Source of the DNA: Sphingomonas yunnanensis
Lineage (GTDB): Bacteria > Pseudomonadota > Alphaproteobacteria > Sphingomonadales > Sphingomonadaceae
DNA length: 64,000 bases
Direction: 5' to 3'
NCBI RefSeq assembly: GCF_019898765.1
Contig: NZ_JAIOKB010000003.1
Coordinates: forward strand, 248,001-312,000
The translations under genes and the position numbers were made by a program. Numbering within the stretch: position 1 is the stretch's first letter; the number at the start of each line of letters is the position of its first letter. The notes beneath the pieces were generated by a model, which saw nothing but the letters and a program-made list of their open reading frames with translations, was not told the DNA's origin and did no database searches. Below are positions 7,703 to 17,120 of this stretch, piece by piece.

Positions 7703-9667
7703 ATGACGATGAAGACGCTCCTGCTGGCGCTGCTCCCCGCTATGCTGGTCGCCGCGACGCCGGCGCAACGCCCGCCCGTCGCGCCGCCCGTGGCGCCTGG
7801 TGATGCCGCTCCGCCAGCGCCCGCCACGCCCGCGACGACGCCCCAGCTCACCGCCGCCGACGTCGGCGCCTGGCTCGACGGCTATATGCCCGCCGCGCTC
7901 CAGGCCGGGAAGATCGCGGGCGCGCAGGTGGCGGTCGTCAAGGACGGCGCGATCCTGTTCGAGAAGGGCTATGGCTATGCGGACGTCGCCGCCAAGACGC
8001 CGATGGACCCGCGCCGCTCGCTGATGCGGATCGGCTCAACCTCCAAGCTGCTCACCTGGACCGCGGTGATGCAACTGGTCGAGGCGGGCAAGATCGACCT
8101 CGACGCCGACGTCAATCGCTACCTCGATTTTCGCATCACGCCGCCCGGGCGCGCGGTGACGGTCAACGACCTGATGCAGCATCGCGGCGGCTTCGAGGAG
8201 GGGCTCAAGGACCTGCTCGCCAGCGATCCCAAGCTGCTCAAGACGACCGAGCGCTATCTCAAGGAGAATACCCGCCCGTTCCTGTTCAGGCCGGGCGAGG
8301 CGCCGGCCTATTCCAACTACGGCGTCGCGCTCGCGGGCTATATCGTCCAGCGCGTCTCGGGCGAGCCGTTCGAGGCCTATGTCGCGCGCCATATCACCGG
8401 CCCGCTGGGCATGGCGCACACCACCTTCGTCCAGCCGCTGCCGCCCGCGCTCGCGCCGCTCGCGGCGAAGGGGTACGACACCAGCGACGGCCCGCCGCAC
8501 GCTTATGAGCTGGTCGGCACCGCGCCCGCGGGCAGCGTCGCCGCGACCGCGGACGACATGGCGCGCTTCATGCTCGCGCATCTCGGCGGCGGAAGCTACG
8601 GCGGCGCGCGGATCCTGCGCCCCGAGACCGTGGCGTTCATGCACCGCCCGCCGGCGCCGCCCGCCGCGGGCTTCGACACGATGGCGCACGGCTTCTTCTG
8701 GATGCAGCGCAACGGCACGACGGTGATCGGCCATGGCGGCGACACGATCGTCTTCCACACCGACCTCGCGCTGCTGCCCGAGAAGAACGTCGGCCTGTTC
8801 ATGAGCTTCAGCAGCCGCGGCGAGCGCGACGCGGTCTATGGCGCGCGCGAGCGGCTGTTCGACCTGTTCATGGACCGCTACTTCCCGGCCAAGCCCGCGC
8901 CTCTGCCGCCCGCGATCGCCAGCGCCGCGGCGGACGCGCGCGCGCTGGCGGGGCATTACGAGAGTTCACGGCGCGTCGAGACCGGCTTCATCAGCCTGTT
9001 CTACCTGCTCCAGCAGGACGTGGTGAGCGCCAACGACGACGGCACGATCAGCGTCTCCTCGATCGAGGGCAAGCGCTTCCGCGAGATCGCCCCCGCCCTG
9101 TGGCGCGCCGTCGACGGCACGCGGCTGCTGCGCGTGACCGAGCTGCGCGGGCGGCGTACGCTCGTCGACAGCCAGAATCCGGTCGGCGTCCTCCAGGCAG
9201 TGCCCGCGGCGCGCAACTCGACGATCTTCCAGACCGTTGCGGGCGTGTCGCTGCTGGTGCTGCTGCTGACCGTGATCGCCTGGCCGGCGGGCTGGTGGAT
9301 CCGGCGGCGCTACGCCGCACCGCCGCTGGCGAGCGGGCGCGCGGCGCGCGCGCGGCTGCTGGTGCGCGTCGCCGCGGTCGCCGACCTCCTCTATGTCGCG
9401 GGCTGGTACACGATCGTCGCCCCGATCCTGAGCCAGCAGGTCGACGCCTATAATGCCACGCTCGACGGCATGATCCGGCTGCTCCAGGTCGCCGCGCTGA
9501 TCCCGATCGCGGCGGCGCTGATCGGCGTGTGGAACCTGGTGGAAGCGTTCCGTGGCGCCTTCGGCTGGGGTGTACGGCTGCGCGCCACGCTGGTGTCGCT
9601 GGCGTTCCTCGGGCTGCTGTGGGTCGCCGCGATGGCGCATCTGATCGGCTGGAGCCTCAACTACTGA
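7703..9667 (+). CDS. Serine hydrolase with C-terminal four-helix membrane domain
   Basis: This is a second penicillin-binding-fold hydrolase, 654 residues. It has an N-terminal signal or anchor, a Pro/Ala-rich linker (20-48), then the catalytic domain with S112-T-S-K115, Y203-S-N205 and H344-G-G-D347. A beta-rich region at about 410-500 is followed by four hydrophobic segments near 509-532, 553-576, 589-613 and 628-651. The catalytic domain should face the periplasm and be held to the inner membrane by the tail. Proteins of this layout are usually annotated only as beta-lactamase family. It follows the first hydrolase by four bases and probably works on related substrates. The ATG was chosen because it starts the signal sequence after a GAGGTGAGA ribosome site. 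Confidence 0.88.
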   Translation: MTMKTLLLALLPAMLVAATPAQRPPVAPPVAPGDAAPPAPATPATTPQLTAADVGAWLDGYMPAALQAGKIAGAQVAVVKDGAILFEKGYGYADVAAKTPMDPRRSLMRIGSTSKLLTWTAVMQLVEAGKIDLDADVNRYLDFRITPPGRAVTVNDLMQHRGGFEEGLKDLLASDPKLLKTTERYLKENTRPFLFRPGEAPAYSNYGVALAGYIVQRVSGEPFEAYVARHITGPLGMAHTTFVQPLPPALAPLAAKGYDTSDGPPHAYELVGTAPAGSVAATADDMARFMLAHLGGGSYGGARILRPETVAFMHRPPAPPAAGFDTMAHGFFWMQRNGTTVIGHGGDTIVFHTDLALLPEKNVGLFMSFSSRGERDAVYGARERLFDLFMDRYFPAKPAPLPPAIASAAADARALAGHYESSRRVETGFISLFYLLQQDVVSANDDGTISVSSIEGKRFREIAPALWRAVDGTRLLRVTELRGRRTLVDSQNPVGVLQAVPAARNSTIFQTVAGVSLLVLLLTVIAWPAGWWIRRRYAAPPLASGRAARARLLVRVAAVADLLYVAGWYTIVAPILSQQVDAYNATLDGMIRLLQVAALIPIAAALIGVWNLVEAFRGAFGWGVRLRATLVSLAFLGLLWVAAMAHLIGWSLNY

Positions 9668-9887
9668 GCGTGGCACTCTCCACCAGCACCAGCGCGCGCA
9701 TCTTGGCGAGGAGCAGCTCTGCGACGCCGTCCTCGAGCCCGCTCACCGCGACGCCGATGCGATACGTGTCGCCGTCGCGCTCGACCGACGCCGCGTCGAA
9801 GGCGATCGCGCGCAGCGCCAGCAGGTTGAGCACGCGCAGCGGCAGGTCGGGCGAGGCCTCGCCGGCGACGAGGAAGTGGACGGTCAT
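9657..9887 (-). CDS. Small ACT-like protein, 76 residues
   Basis: This is a short cytoplasmic protein with the alternating strand-helix-strand pattern of an ACT domain: strand M-T-V-H-F-L-V, the turn around P-D-L-P-L-R-V-L-N-L-L-A-L-R helix, strands with Y-R-I-G-V-A-V, then a final helix and strand. I cannot assign a named family. Small ACT proteins resemble regulatory subunits of amino acid enzymes and often bind amino acids. It is divergent from the Lrp/AsnC gene, and its 3' end overlaps the end of the hydrolase gene by 11 bases. Codon positions fit real coding sequence and the ATG is the only sensible start. Confidence 0.6.
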   Translation of the reverse strand: MTVHFLVAGEASPDLPLRVLNLLALRAIAFDAASVERDGDTYRIGVAVSGLEDGVAELLLAKMRALVLVESATLSS

Positions 9888-9983
9888 GCGGGTAGGCCTC
9901 GGTCGGATCGTTGGCGCGCAGGATGGCAGCGGCGCGGCGGAAAAGGTCTCCTCATCCGCACCGGAGACGCTAAGCTGGGGCAT

Positions 9984-10007
9984 GATCCACCGGAAATATG
10001 TCGGATC
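9984..10007. promoter_or_regulatory. Imperfect palindrome upstream of the Lrp/AsnC gene
   Basis: Five-base arms GATCC (9984-9988) and GGATC (10003-10007) flank an AT-rich centre in the 129-base divergent gap, ten bases before the regulator's ATG. Lrp-family proteins commonly bind such AT-centred dyads and control their own gene. The arms are short, so this is tentative. Confidence 0.3.
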
Positions 10008-10016
10008 GCGGCAGGA

Positions 10017-10478
10017 ATGACCCCGCTCGACGAATATGAGCGCCGCATCCTGCGCGAGTTGCAGCGCGACGGGCAGCAGACTGTCGCCGAGATCGCCGCC
10101 AAGGTCGGCCTGTCCGCCTCGCCATGCTGGCGCCGCATCGACCGGCTCGAGCGCGAGGGCGTGATCCGCGGCCGCGTGGCGCTGGTGGATCGCCGCAAGG
10201 TCGGGCTCAGCGCGCATATCTTCGCGCAGGTGCGGCTCAACGCGCACGGCCGCGCCAATCTCGACGAGTTCGCCGACGCGATCCGGGGCTTCCCCGAGGT
10301 GCTCGACGCTTATGTGCTGATGGGCACCACCGACTTCATGCTGCGCATCGTCGCGCGCGACATCGACGCGTACGAGCGCTTCTTCTTCGACAAGCTGAGC
10401 CGGCTGCCCGGCGTGCAGGAGATCACCTCCACCGTCGCTTTGTCCGAGATCAAATCCACGTCCGAGCTGCCGATCTGA
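10017..10478 (+). CDS. Lrp/AsnC family transcriptional regulator
   Basis: This 153-residue regulator has the usual two parts. An N-terminal winged helix-turn-helix opens L-D-E-Y-E-R-R-I-L-R-E-L-Q-R-D-G and contains the recognition segment L-S-A-S-P-C-W-R-R-I-D-R-L-E. A C-terminal RAM ligand-sensing domain (about 65-153) includes G-T-T-D-F-M-L-R-I-V-A-R-D and ends with the family's S-T-V-A-L-S-E-I-K. Members sense amino acids and often control neighbouring amino acid catabolic genes, so this is the likely local regulator for the D-amino-acid/peptide locus, including the deacylase gene 23 bases downstream. The ATG is preceded by GCAGGA. Length and motifs are complete. Confidence 0.93.
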   Translation: MTPLDEYERRILRELQRDGQQTVAEIAAKVGLSASPCWRRIDRLEREGVIRGRVALVDRRKVGLSAHIFAQVRLNAHGRANLDEFADAIRGFPEVLDAYVLMGTTDFMLRIVARDIDAYERFFFDKLSRLPGVQEITSTVALSEIKSTSELPI

Positions 10479-10501
10479 CCCGAACCTTCCGAGGAGCCGC
10501 C

Positions 10502-12229
<1,728 letters not shown>

Positions 12230-12301
12230 GCTCGCGCTGGCGCGGTAAACACCGCCCGCGGAGCGCGCATAAGACGCCTCGAGGCGCTGCCCCGGTCACG
12301 G

Positions 12302-12697
12302 TCACCGACGTTCTTGGCGTCGCATGGGCATCGCGTCGATCGTCTCTTCGAGGAGGGTCGCGGAGATCGGGCGTGTCTGGCGGAGCTTGGTGCCACCGTC
12401 CTTGCCGACCAGGAGCGTCGAAAAGCCGTCTGGTGGAAGGCGAAAGCGTCTCCTCAGGCTTGCCGCTGCATCACGTGCGCCTGTCACCCGCTCGCCCACG
12501 ACCTCGACCACCGTCACGTCGCGCTCCGCAGCCGCTTCTCTCCATCGTGCGATGATCCGTCGCTGTTGCTGAAGCTTTGGATCCTGCTCGTGGGAGGCGG
12601 CGACGAGCAGCACGCGCTGCTGCCACCGCATCGCCGCGATGCTGGAAGGAGCCGCTGCCGCCAGCGACAAGGCGATGAGCAGTTTGGATGCCATCAT
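12302..12697 (-). CDS. DUF4174 domain-containing secreted protein
   Basis: This 131-residue protein has a short signal peptide (M-M-A-S-K-L-L-I-A-L-S-L-A-A-A-A, cleavage near 21). The remainder matches DUF4174: the strand R-V-L-L-V-A-A-S, the helix around L-Q-Q-Q-R-R-I-I-A-R-W, the strand V-T-V-V-E-V-V-G and the conserved L-L-V-G-K-D-G-G-T-K-L-R followed by I-D-A-M-P-M-R-R at the C-terminus. The fold is probably thioredoxin-like, but the usual active-site CxxC is absent, so no redox role can be claimed. The family's function is unknown. It stands alone, convergent with the deacylase gene, and marks the border between the amino-acid and mannan regions. Confidence 0.82.
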   Translation of the reverse strand: MMASKLLIALSLAAAAPSSIAAMRWQQRVLLVAASHEQDPKLQQQRRIIARWREAAAERDVTVVEVVGERVTGARDAAASLRRRFRLPPDGFSTLLVGKDGGTKLRQTRPISATLLEETIDAMPMRRQERR

Positions 12698-12935
12698 GTA
12701 ACCGCAACGCGCTGGCGCTCATGACGTTTCGCCTGGCCGGGGAGGGACTCTTCGCGGCCGGATGGAGGACGTCAGACGGTCGCAGCCATATCGCTGGCCT
12801 CGATCGCGGCGCTGGCGTCACAGGCCGATCCGGGCGGTACGACACGACGCACCCGTGGCGCGGCCGGTGAAGGAGAAATCGGTCCGTCGGCGCGAGCGAC
12901 GGAGCCGGCCGCAGCCGATGAGGCATGATCGCGGC

Positions 12936-14975
12936 TCAGCCGACATCCCGCGAAGGAGCGCCGGCCGGGAAGGCCGTCACGCGAAGCTTGGGCGCGCCAT
13001 AGGGGATCAGGACGATCGTCCGAGCGTCGCCTGACGGTTCGACCGTCGCCGGTGGGGGCGCCGCCGCACCGTCGACGATGTCCCAGCCACTGACGGGCAC
13101 CAACCGCGTCGACAGGACGACCGCGGGAGACCGTCGCGAGAACGGGACCGGTCCGACCGCGCGCTCGATCCGCTCGATCGAGGGGTCACCCGTCACGCCG
13201 AACGCCCAGCGACTTGCCGGACGAATCTCCCAGTCCGCCGTGAGCCCGCGCTGGCGCGCCTTGGTCCACTTCTCCTCGACCGGCAGCGCGAACACGAGCG
13301 CACCGTCCTCGAAGCTGGTCCAACCTTCCGGGGTCACCACGGCGCGCGGGCGGCTGGTGAAGGCGAGTTCGATGCGATCGCCGGCACGCCACTCGCGCTC
13401 GATGCGCACGAACCCCCCGTCGGGTCGCACGGACTGTGCTGCGCCGTTGACGAGGACGGTCGTCTGCTGGGACCAGCCCGGGACTCGCAGCCGGATCGGG
13501 AAGGTCAACGGTCGGGCGGGCTCCACCGCGATGTCGATGGCGTGGCGGAATGGATAGTCGGTCTCCTGCCGCAACGTGACGGGCACGTCACGCACCCGCG
13601 TCGCGACGGTGCAGGGCGCGTAGAGCGTCGCCGCCAGTCCGCTATCGGCCGAGGCCATCCACAGGTGCGTCGTCAGCTTGGGCCAGCCCTGGTGAAAGTT
13701 GGCGGTGCAGCAGCCGAAATGCGGCTCCAGCCCGAACATGTTCGATTCCGGCCCGTTGGTCGTCCACGGTCCGGGACCGTGGACGCATTGCACCTGATTC
13801 GGCTGCTGGTCGTATTGGTGCGCCCACATGTCGTCGGTGAAGGTGGCGGGCAGCGCATTATAGGCCAGCCGCTCGATTCGGTCGGCCAAGCCCGCGTCGC
13901 CGGTGATCGCCAGCGATTGCTCGAGCGAGTACATCGCCTCGACGATCGCGCACAGCTCGACGCCTTGGCTGGGACTGCGCCCGGCGAGATGCTCGTCGGC
14001 CGAGTAGATACCGATCGGCAGCCCGTGGTAGCGGTCGAGCGCGCCGAGCTGGCGCTGGATCGCGGCGCGATCCGCCGCGTCGCCGGATACCACCGACCAG
14101 ACCGGCGAGACCTTGAGCGCCTGCGCGTTGTTGACGCCGTGGACCGACAATGCCGGGTCCTTGAGCCCCTCGGGCACCTCGCCGGGGATGTCGGGCTTGT
14201 CGAGCCCGATCGCCTGTTTGCTGGTCTTGGTGCGATAAGGGTAGTCGGCGAACAGCCCTTGCCAGTCATAACCCTGCCGCTTGAGCAGCGCTGCGAGCTC
14301 CAGCAGCGAGGCATCGCCGGTGCGATTGTACAGCCAGATCACCGAGACGACCTGGTCCTGCCAGCGGAACTTGCCCCAGTCCTTCAGCGGGCGTGCGGGC
14401 AGCGCCTCGAGCTGGTGCGCGAAATAGGCGGTCATCAGCCGGAGCACGCGCGGGTCGCCGGTGAGCTCGTGATATTGCGTCAGCACCTTGAGCATCACCA
14501 TGCGCGGCCACCAATCGTCGTTGCTGGCGGGGCCGAACATGCCGTCGGGGCGCTGGCTCGCCAGCGTCCACTCGACGAAGCGCTGCGCCTTGGCCTTGAG
14601 GGCGGGGTCGTCGAGCTGCCACGCCAGCGGCAGCAGCCCGTCGACGAAATAGGGGCCCCGCTCCCAGCTCTCGCCGGTGCCGCCGAGCCAGCCGCTGTTG
14701 GCGCCGACGTCGGGCCAGGTCTCGTCGAGCCGCCCGCCCATGCCGCGCGCCTGGATCTCGAGCTGGCGGCGCAGCCAGCCAGCCGGGCGGATCGCACCGG
14801 TGGGCAGCGGCTGGAACGGCTGCGGCGCGAGCGGCGCGCGATTCTGCGTCAGCGGCGCGGCGCCGGGCGCGGCCTTCGGTGCGGCGTGGAGCGGGGCAAC
14901 CTTCGCGATGCCGGCGAGCGCCGCGCTGGCGGTGGTGGCGCGGAGCAGGGCGCGGCGGCTGATCGAATAGGCCAT
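12936..14975 (-). CDS. GH127 family glycoside hydrolase (beta-L-arabinofuranosidase type), Tat-exported
   Basis: This 679-residue protein has a twin-arginine signal (S-R-R-A-L-L-R-A, residues 6-13) and should fold before export. The catalytic domain shows the GH127 (old DUF1680) signature: E340-x-C342 in V-E-L-C-A-I-V-E-A-M-Y-S and the pair C422-C423 in H-F-G-C-C-T-A-N. In characterised GH127 enzymes these four residues bind zinc, and one Cys is the nucleophile. Known activity is on beta-L-arabinofuranosides, but related families act on other sugars. It is the last gene of a three-gene operon, 22 bases after the DUF4965 gene, with a strong GAGGAGG site before the ATG. Its role in a mannan locus is unclear; it may remove side chains from the same plant or fungal glycan. 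Confidence 0.88.
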   Translation of the reverse strand: MAYSISRRALLRATTASAALAGIAKVAPLHAAPKAAPGAAPLTQNRAPLAPQPFQPLPTGAIRPAGWLRRQLEIQARGMGGRLDETWPDVGANSGWLGGTGESWERGPYFVDGLLPLAWQLDDPALKAKAQRFVEWTLASQRPDGMFGPASNDDWWPRMVMLKVLTQYHELTGDPRVLRLMTAYFAHQLEALPARPLKDWGKFRWQDQVVSVIWLYNRTGDASLLELAALLKRQGYDWQGLFADYPYRTKTSKQAIGLDKPDIPGEVPEGLKDPALSVHGVNNAQALKVSPVWSVVSGDAADRAAIQRQLGALDRYHGLPIGIYSADEHLAGRSPSQGVELCAIVEAMYSLEQSLAITGDAGLADRIERLAYNALPATFTDDMWAHQYDQQPNQVQCVHGPGPWTTNGPESNMFGLEPHFGCCTANFHQGWPKLTTHLWMASADSGLAATLYAPCTVATRVRDVPVTLRQETDYPFRHAIDIAVEPARPLTFPIRLRVPGWSQQTTVLVNGAAQSVRPDGGFVRIEREWRAGDRIELAFTSRPRAVVTPEGWTSFEDGALVFALPVEEKWTKARQRGLTADWEIRPASRWAFGVTGDPSIERIERAVGPVPFSRRSPAVVLSTRLVPVSGWDIVDGAAAPPPATVEPSGDARTIVLIPYGAPKLRVTAFPAGAPSRDVG

Positions 14976-14997
14976 GTTGTCCTCCTCGTTATCCGGC

Positions 14998-17088
14998 TTA
15001 CTTCGCGGCGCGCGCGGCCCATTTGCGCCACAGCGCCGGGTCGTCGAGCATCTTGATGTACACGCCGCCCACGACCGCGCGCGCCTGGAAGCCGACCTGC
15101 GCGCCGTCGGTCGTCTCGTACCAGTCGCTCAGCGGCACGCGCGTGGGCGTCTCCTGCATGTAGCGGTGGAGCGGCTCGACCAAAGCCGCGAAGGTGGCAC
15201 GGTCGTCGGCCAGCGTCGCACTCCAGGTGATCCAGTCGAGCTTGGTATAGGTCTTGCGACTGTCGAGCGGCAGGCCGTACTTGCCCTGGTGGCGCTGGTA
15301 GAAGGCCAGCTCGCTGCGCCGGAGCGACGCTGGGAACAGCCCGCGGCCCAGCACCTTGTCCCACACGAGATTGTACTTCTGGCTCCACGTGCCGGGCTGG
15401 TCGAAGGCGAGCCTGGTATGGTCGCCGTCCTGCGCCATCACCTGCCAGCGCGCCGCCATCTGCTTGGCGGTGGTGCGATAGCGCGCCGCGTCCTGCTTCT
15501 TGCCGAGCAGCCGGGCCAGTTCGGCATAAGCGTCGAGCGCGCTGATCGCCTTGATCGACAGGTTGGTGTTGTGCGCGAGATGCCCGGCGAAATCGTCGGT
15601 GCTGAGCTGGTTCTCGGGGTCGAGCCCCTTGTCGCGGAGGAACTCGGCCCATCTCGTCAGCAGCGGCCAGTAGCGCTCGGCGAAAGCGGCGTTGCCCTGC
15701 ACCTTGGCGAGCGCGCCGATCATCAGCAGCATGTTGCCGCTCTCCTCGACCGGCATCTGATCGTCCTCGCTGCGCTCGCCGCCGCCATAGACCTGCCCGT
15801 CGGCCTGGGGGTAGGTGCCGATGTCGTGCGGCGCGAACGGGAAGCGCCAGCGCGGCATGCTGGCATAGTCGAGGATCGGGCGCAGCTGCGCCTCGAGCAG
15901 GCGCGGGTTGAGCAGCAGGTAGAAGGGCGAGGTGGGGTAGGTGATGTCCACCGTCGCGATACAGCCGTTGCTGAAATTCTCCTTGGAGAAATAGAGCGGC
16001 GTGCCGTCGATGTCGGCGACCAGTTTGTGCGCCGCGAGGGTCTGGCGATAGGCGAGCACCGCCAGCTCGGCATAGCCGCGGCCGCCGGCCCGCTCGAGAT
16101 CGGCGGTGAGCTCACGGTCGAAGGCGGCGGCGCGCTCGCGCAGCGCCGGCTCGTCGCGCTCGGCGACCTGGAGCAGCTGCGCCATCGTCATGCCGTCGCG
16201 GCGCCAGTAGGCGGGAAGGCGGCGCTTGAAATATTCGATCGAGTCGATGTCGTCATAGGCGAGCATCGCGCGCCGCGTCACCGGCTCGGCGGCGACGCTG
16301 CCGAGATCGAAGCGCGCCGCCAGCAGCGGTCGGTTCTGGTGCGCCAACCGCGGCATGGCGAGATCGTCGGGCACCGGCGCGGTGCCGTCGCGGAAGGCGG
16401 CGCGCTCGCCCTCGCCGATCGTCGCGGTGGTGGTGCCTGGCTGCTGCGGCACCGCCAGCTGCGCCCAGCCCCAGTCGATCCGCACGTTGTCGCCGACCTT
16501 CTGGAGCACCTGCTGCGACGTCGTGCCGACGCGCATCACGTTCATGTCGCCGACGCGGCTGCTGCCCCACACGACCTGCTGCTGGTCGTCGTTGACCGCG
16601 AGCTGCGCGCTGGCGTCGACATAGACCTGCACCGCGTGCGCGCGCCCGTCGGTGGAGCGCACGGTCCAGCTGAGATAGGTGACCGGGCGCGAGACCAGGT
16701 CGAGGTCGTCGGGCAGCGCGGGCGAGAGGAAGGTGGCGGTGAGCCGCACCCCCCCGCCGTCGAAGTCGTAGCTGGTGCGCGTCGGCGTCAGCTCGCGCGA
16801 CACCTGCGTCATCGTGTCGCCGCGCCCGCCGCCCATGAAGCGCAGCGCCTTGCCGTCGACGCGGACCCAGCCGCTGACCTGCTGCTCGCTGCCGGTCCAG
16901 TGCCGCGTCGGCGCGTCGTTGAGCCGGTCGGTCAGGCTCCACAGGCTGAAGTAGGGGTCGTGCGCGACCAGCGGCGTGGCGGGCGTGCGCACGGTGACCG
17001 GTGCCTGCGCGCGGAGCGGCGCGGTGAGCGGCAGCGCGACGAGACAGGCGAGCGTGAGCGCGCGGGCGGCGAGACGGGTAGCGGGCAT
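14998..17088 (-). CDS. DUF4965/DUF5127 'glutaminase-like' exported protein
   Basis: This exported protein of 696 residues belongs to the family often annotated as glutaminase A-like (DUF5127-DUF4965-DUF1793 layout). It has a signal peptide (cleavage near P-L-R-A), then a beta-sandwich domain with P-L-V-A-H-D-P-Y-F-S-L-W and V-D-G-K-A-L-R-F-M-G. An alpha/alpha-barrel follows, containing F-S-K-E-N-F-S-N-G-C-I-A-T-V-D-I-T-Y-P and H-D-I-G-T-Y-P, then the N-T-N-L-S-I-K-A segment. The alpha/alpha barrel is a fold common in glycosidases, and the gene lies between a TonB receptor and a GH127 gene, so a carbohydrate substrate looks more likely than glutamine. I started at the internal ATG because it begins the signal peptide after an AGGAG site; an upstream start would add 11 residues. 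Confidence 0.82.
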   Translation of the reverse strand: MPATRLAARALTLACLVALPLTAPLRAQAPVTVRTPATPLVAHDPYFSLWSLTDRLNDAPTRHWTGSEQQVSGWVRVDGKALRFMGGGRGDTMTQVSRELTPTRTSYDFDGGGVRLTATFLSPALPDDLDLVSRPVTYLSWTVRSTDGRAHAVQVYVDASAQLAVNDDQQQVVWGSSRVGDMNVMRVGTTSQQVLQKVGDNVRIDWGWAQLAVPQQPGTTTATIGEGERAAFRDGTAPVPDDLAMPRLAHQNRPLLAARFDLGSVAAEPVTRRAMLAYDDIDSIEYFKRRLPAYWRRDGMTMAQLLQVAERDEPALRERAAAFDRELTADLERAGGRGYAELAVLAYRQTLAAHKLVADIDGTPLYFSKENFSNGCIATVDITYPTSPFYLLLNPRLLEAQLRPILDYASMPRWRFPFAPHDIGTYPQADGQVYGGGERSEDDQMPVEESGNMLLMIGALAKVQGNAAFAERYWPLLTRWAEFLRDKGLDPENQLSTDDFAGHLAHNTNLSIKAISALDAYAELARLLGKKQDAARYRTTAKQMAARWQVMAQDGDHTRLAFDQPGTWSQKYNLVWDKVLGRGLFPASLRRSELAFYQRHQGKYGLPLDSRKTYTKLDWITWSATLADDRATFAALVEPLHRYMQETPTRVPLSDWYETTDGAQVGFQARAVVGGVYIKMLDDPALWRKWAARAAK

Positions 17089-17120
17089 CCTGGCTCCTGC
17101 GTGAGGGTAAGGCGACGACA

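Noticed and set aside
12242..12255. Five-base hairpin GCGGT/ACCGC after the deacylase gene as terminator
   Set aside because: Stem is short and no T-tract follows; expected by chance at this GC content.
12698..12935. Possible small gene between DUF4174 and GH127 genes
   Set aside because: The 60-codon plus-strand frame has no recognisable pattern and no ribosome site.
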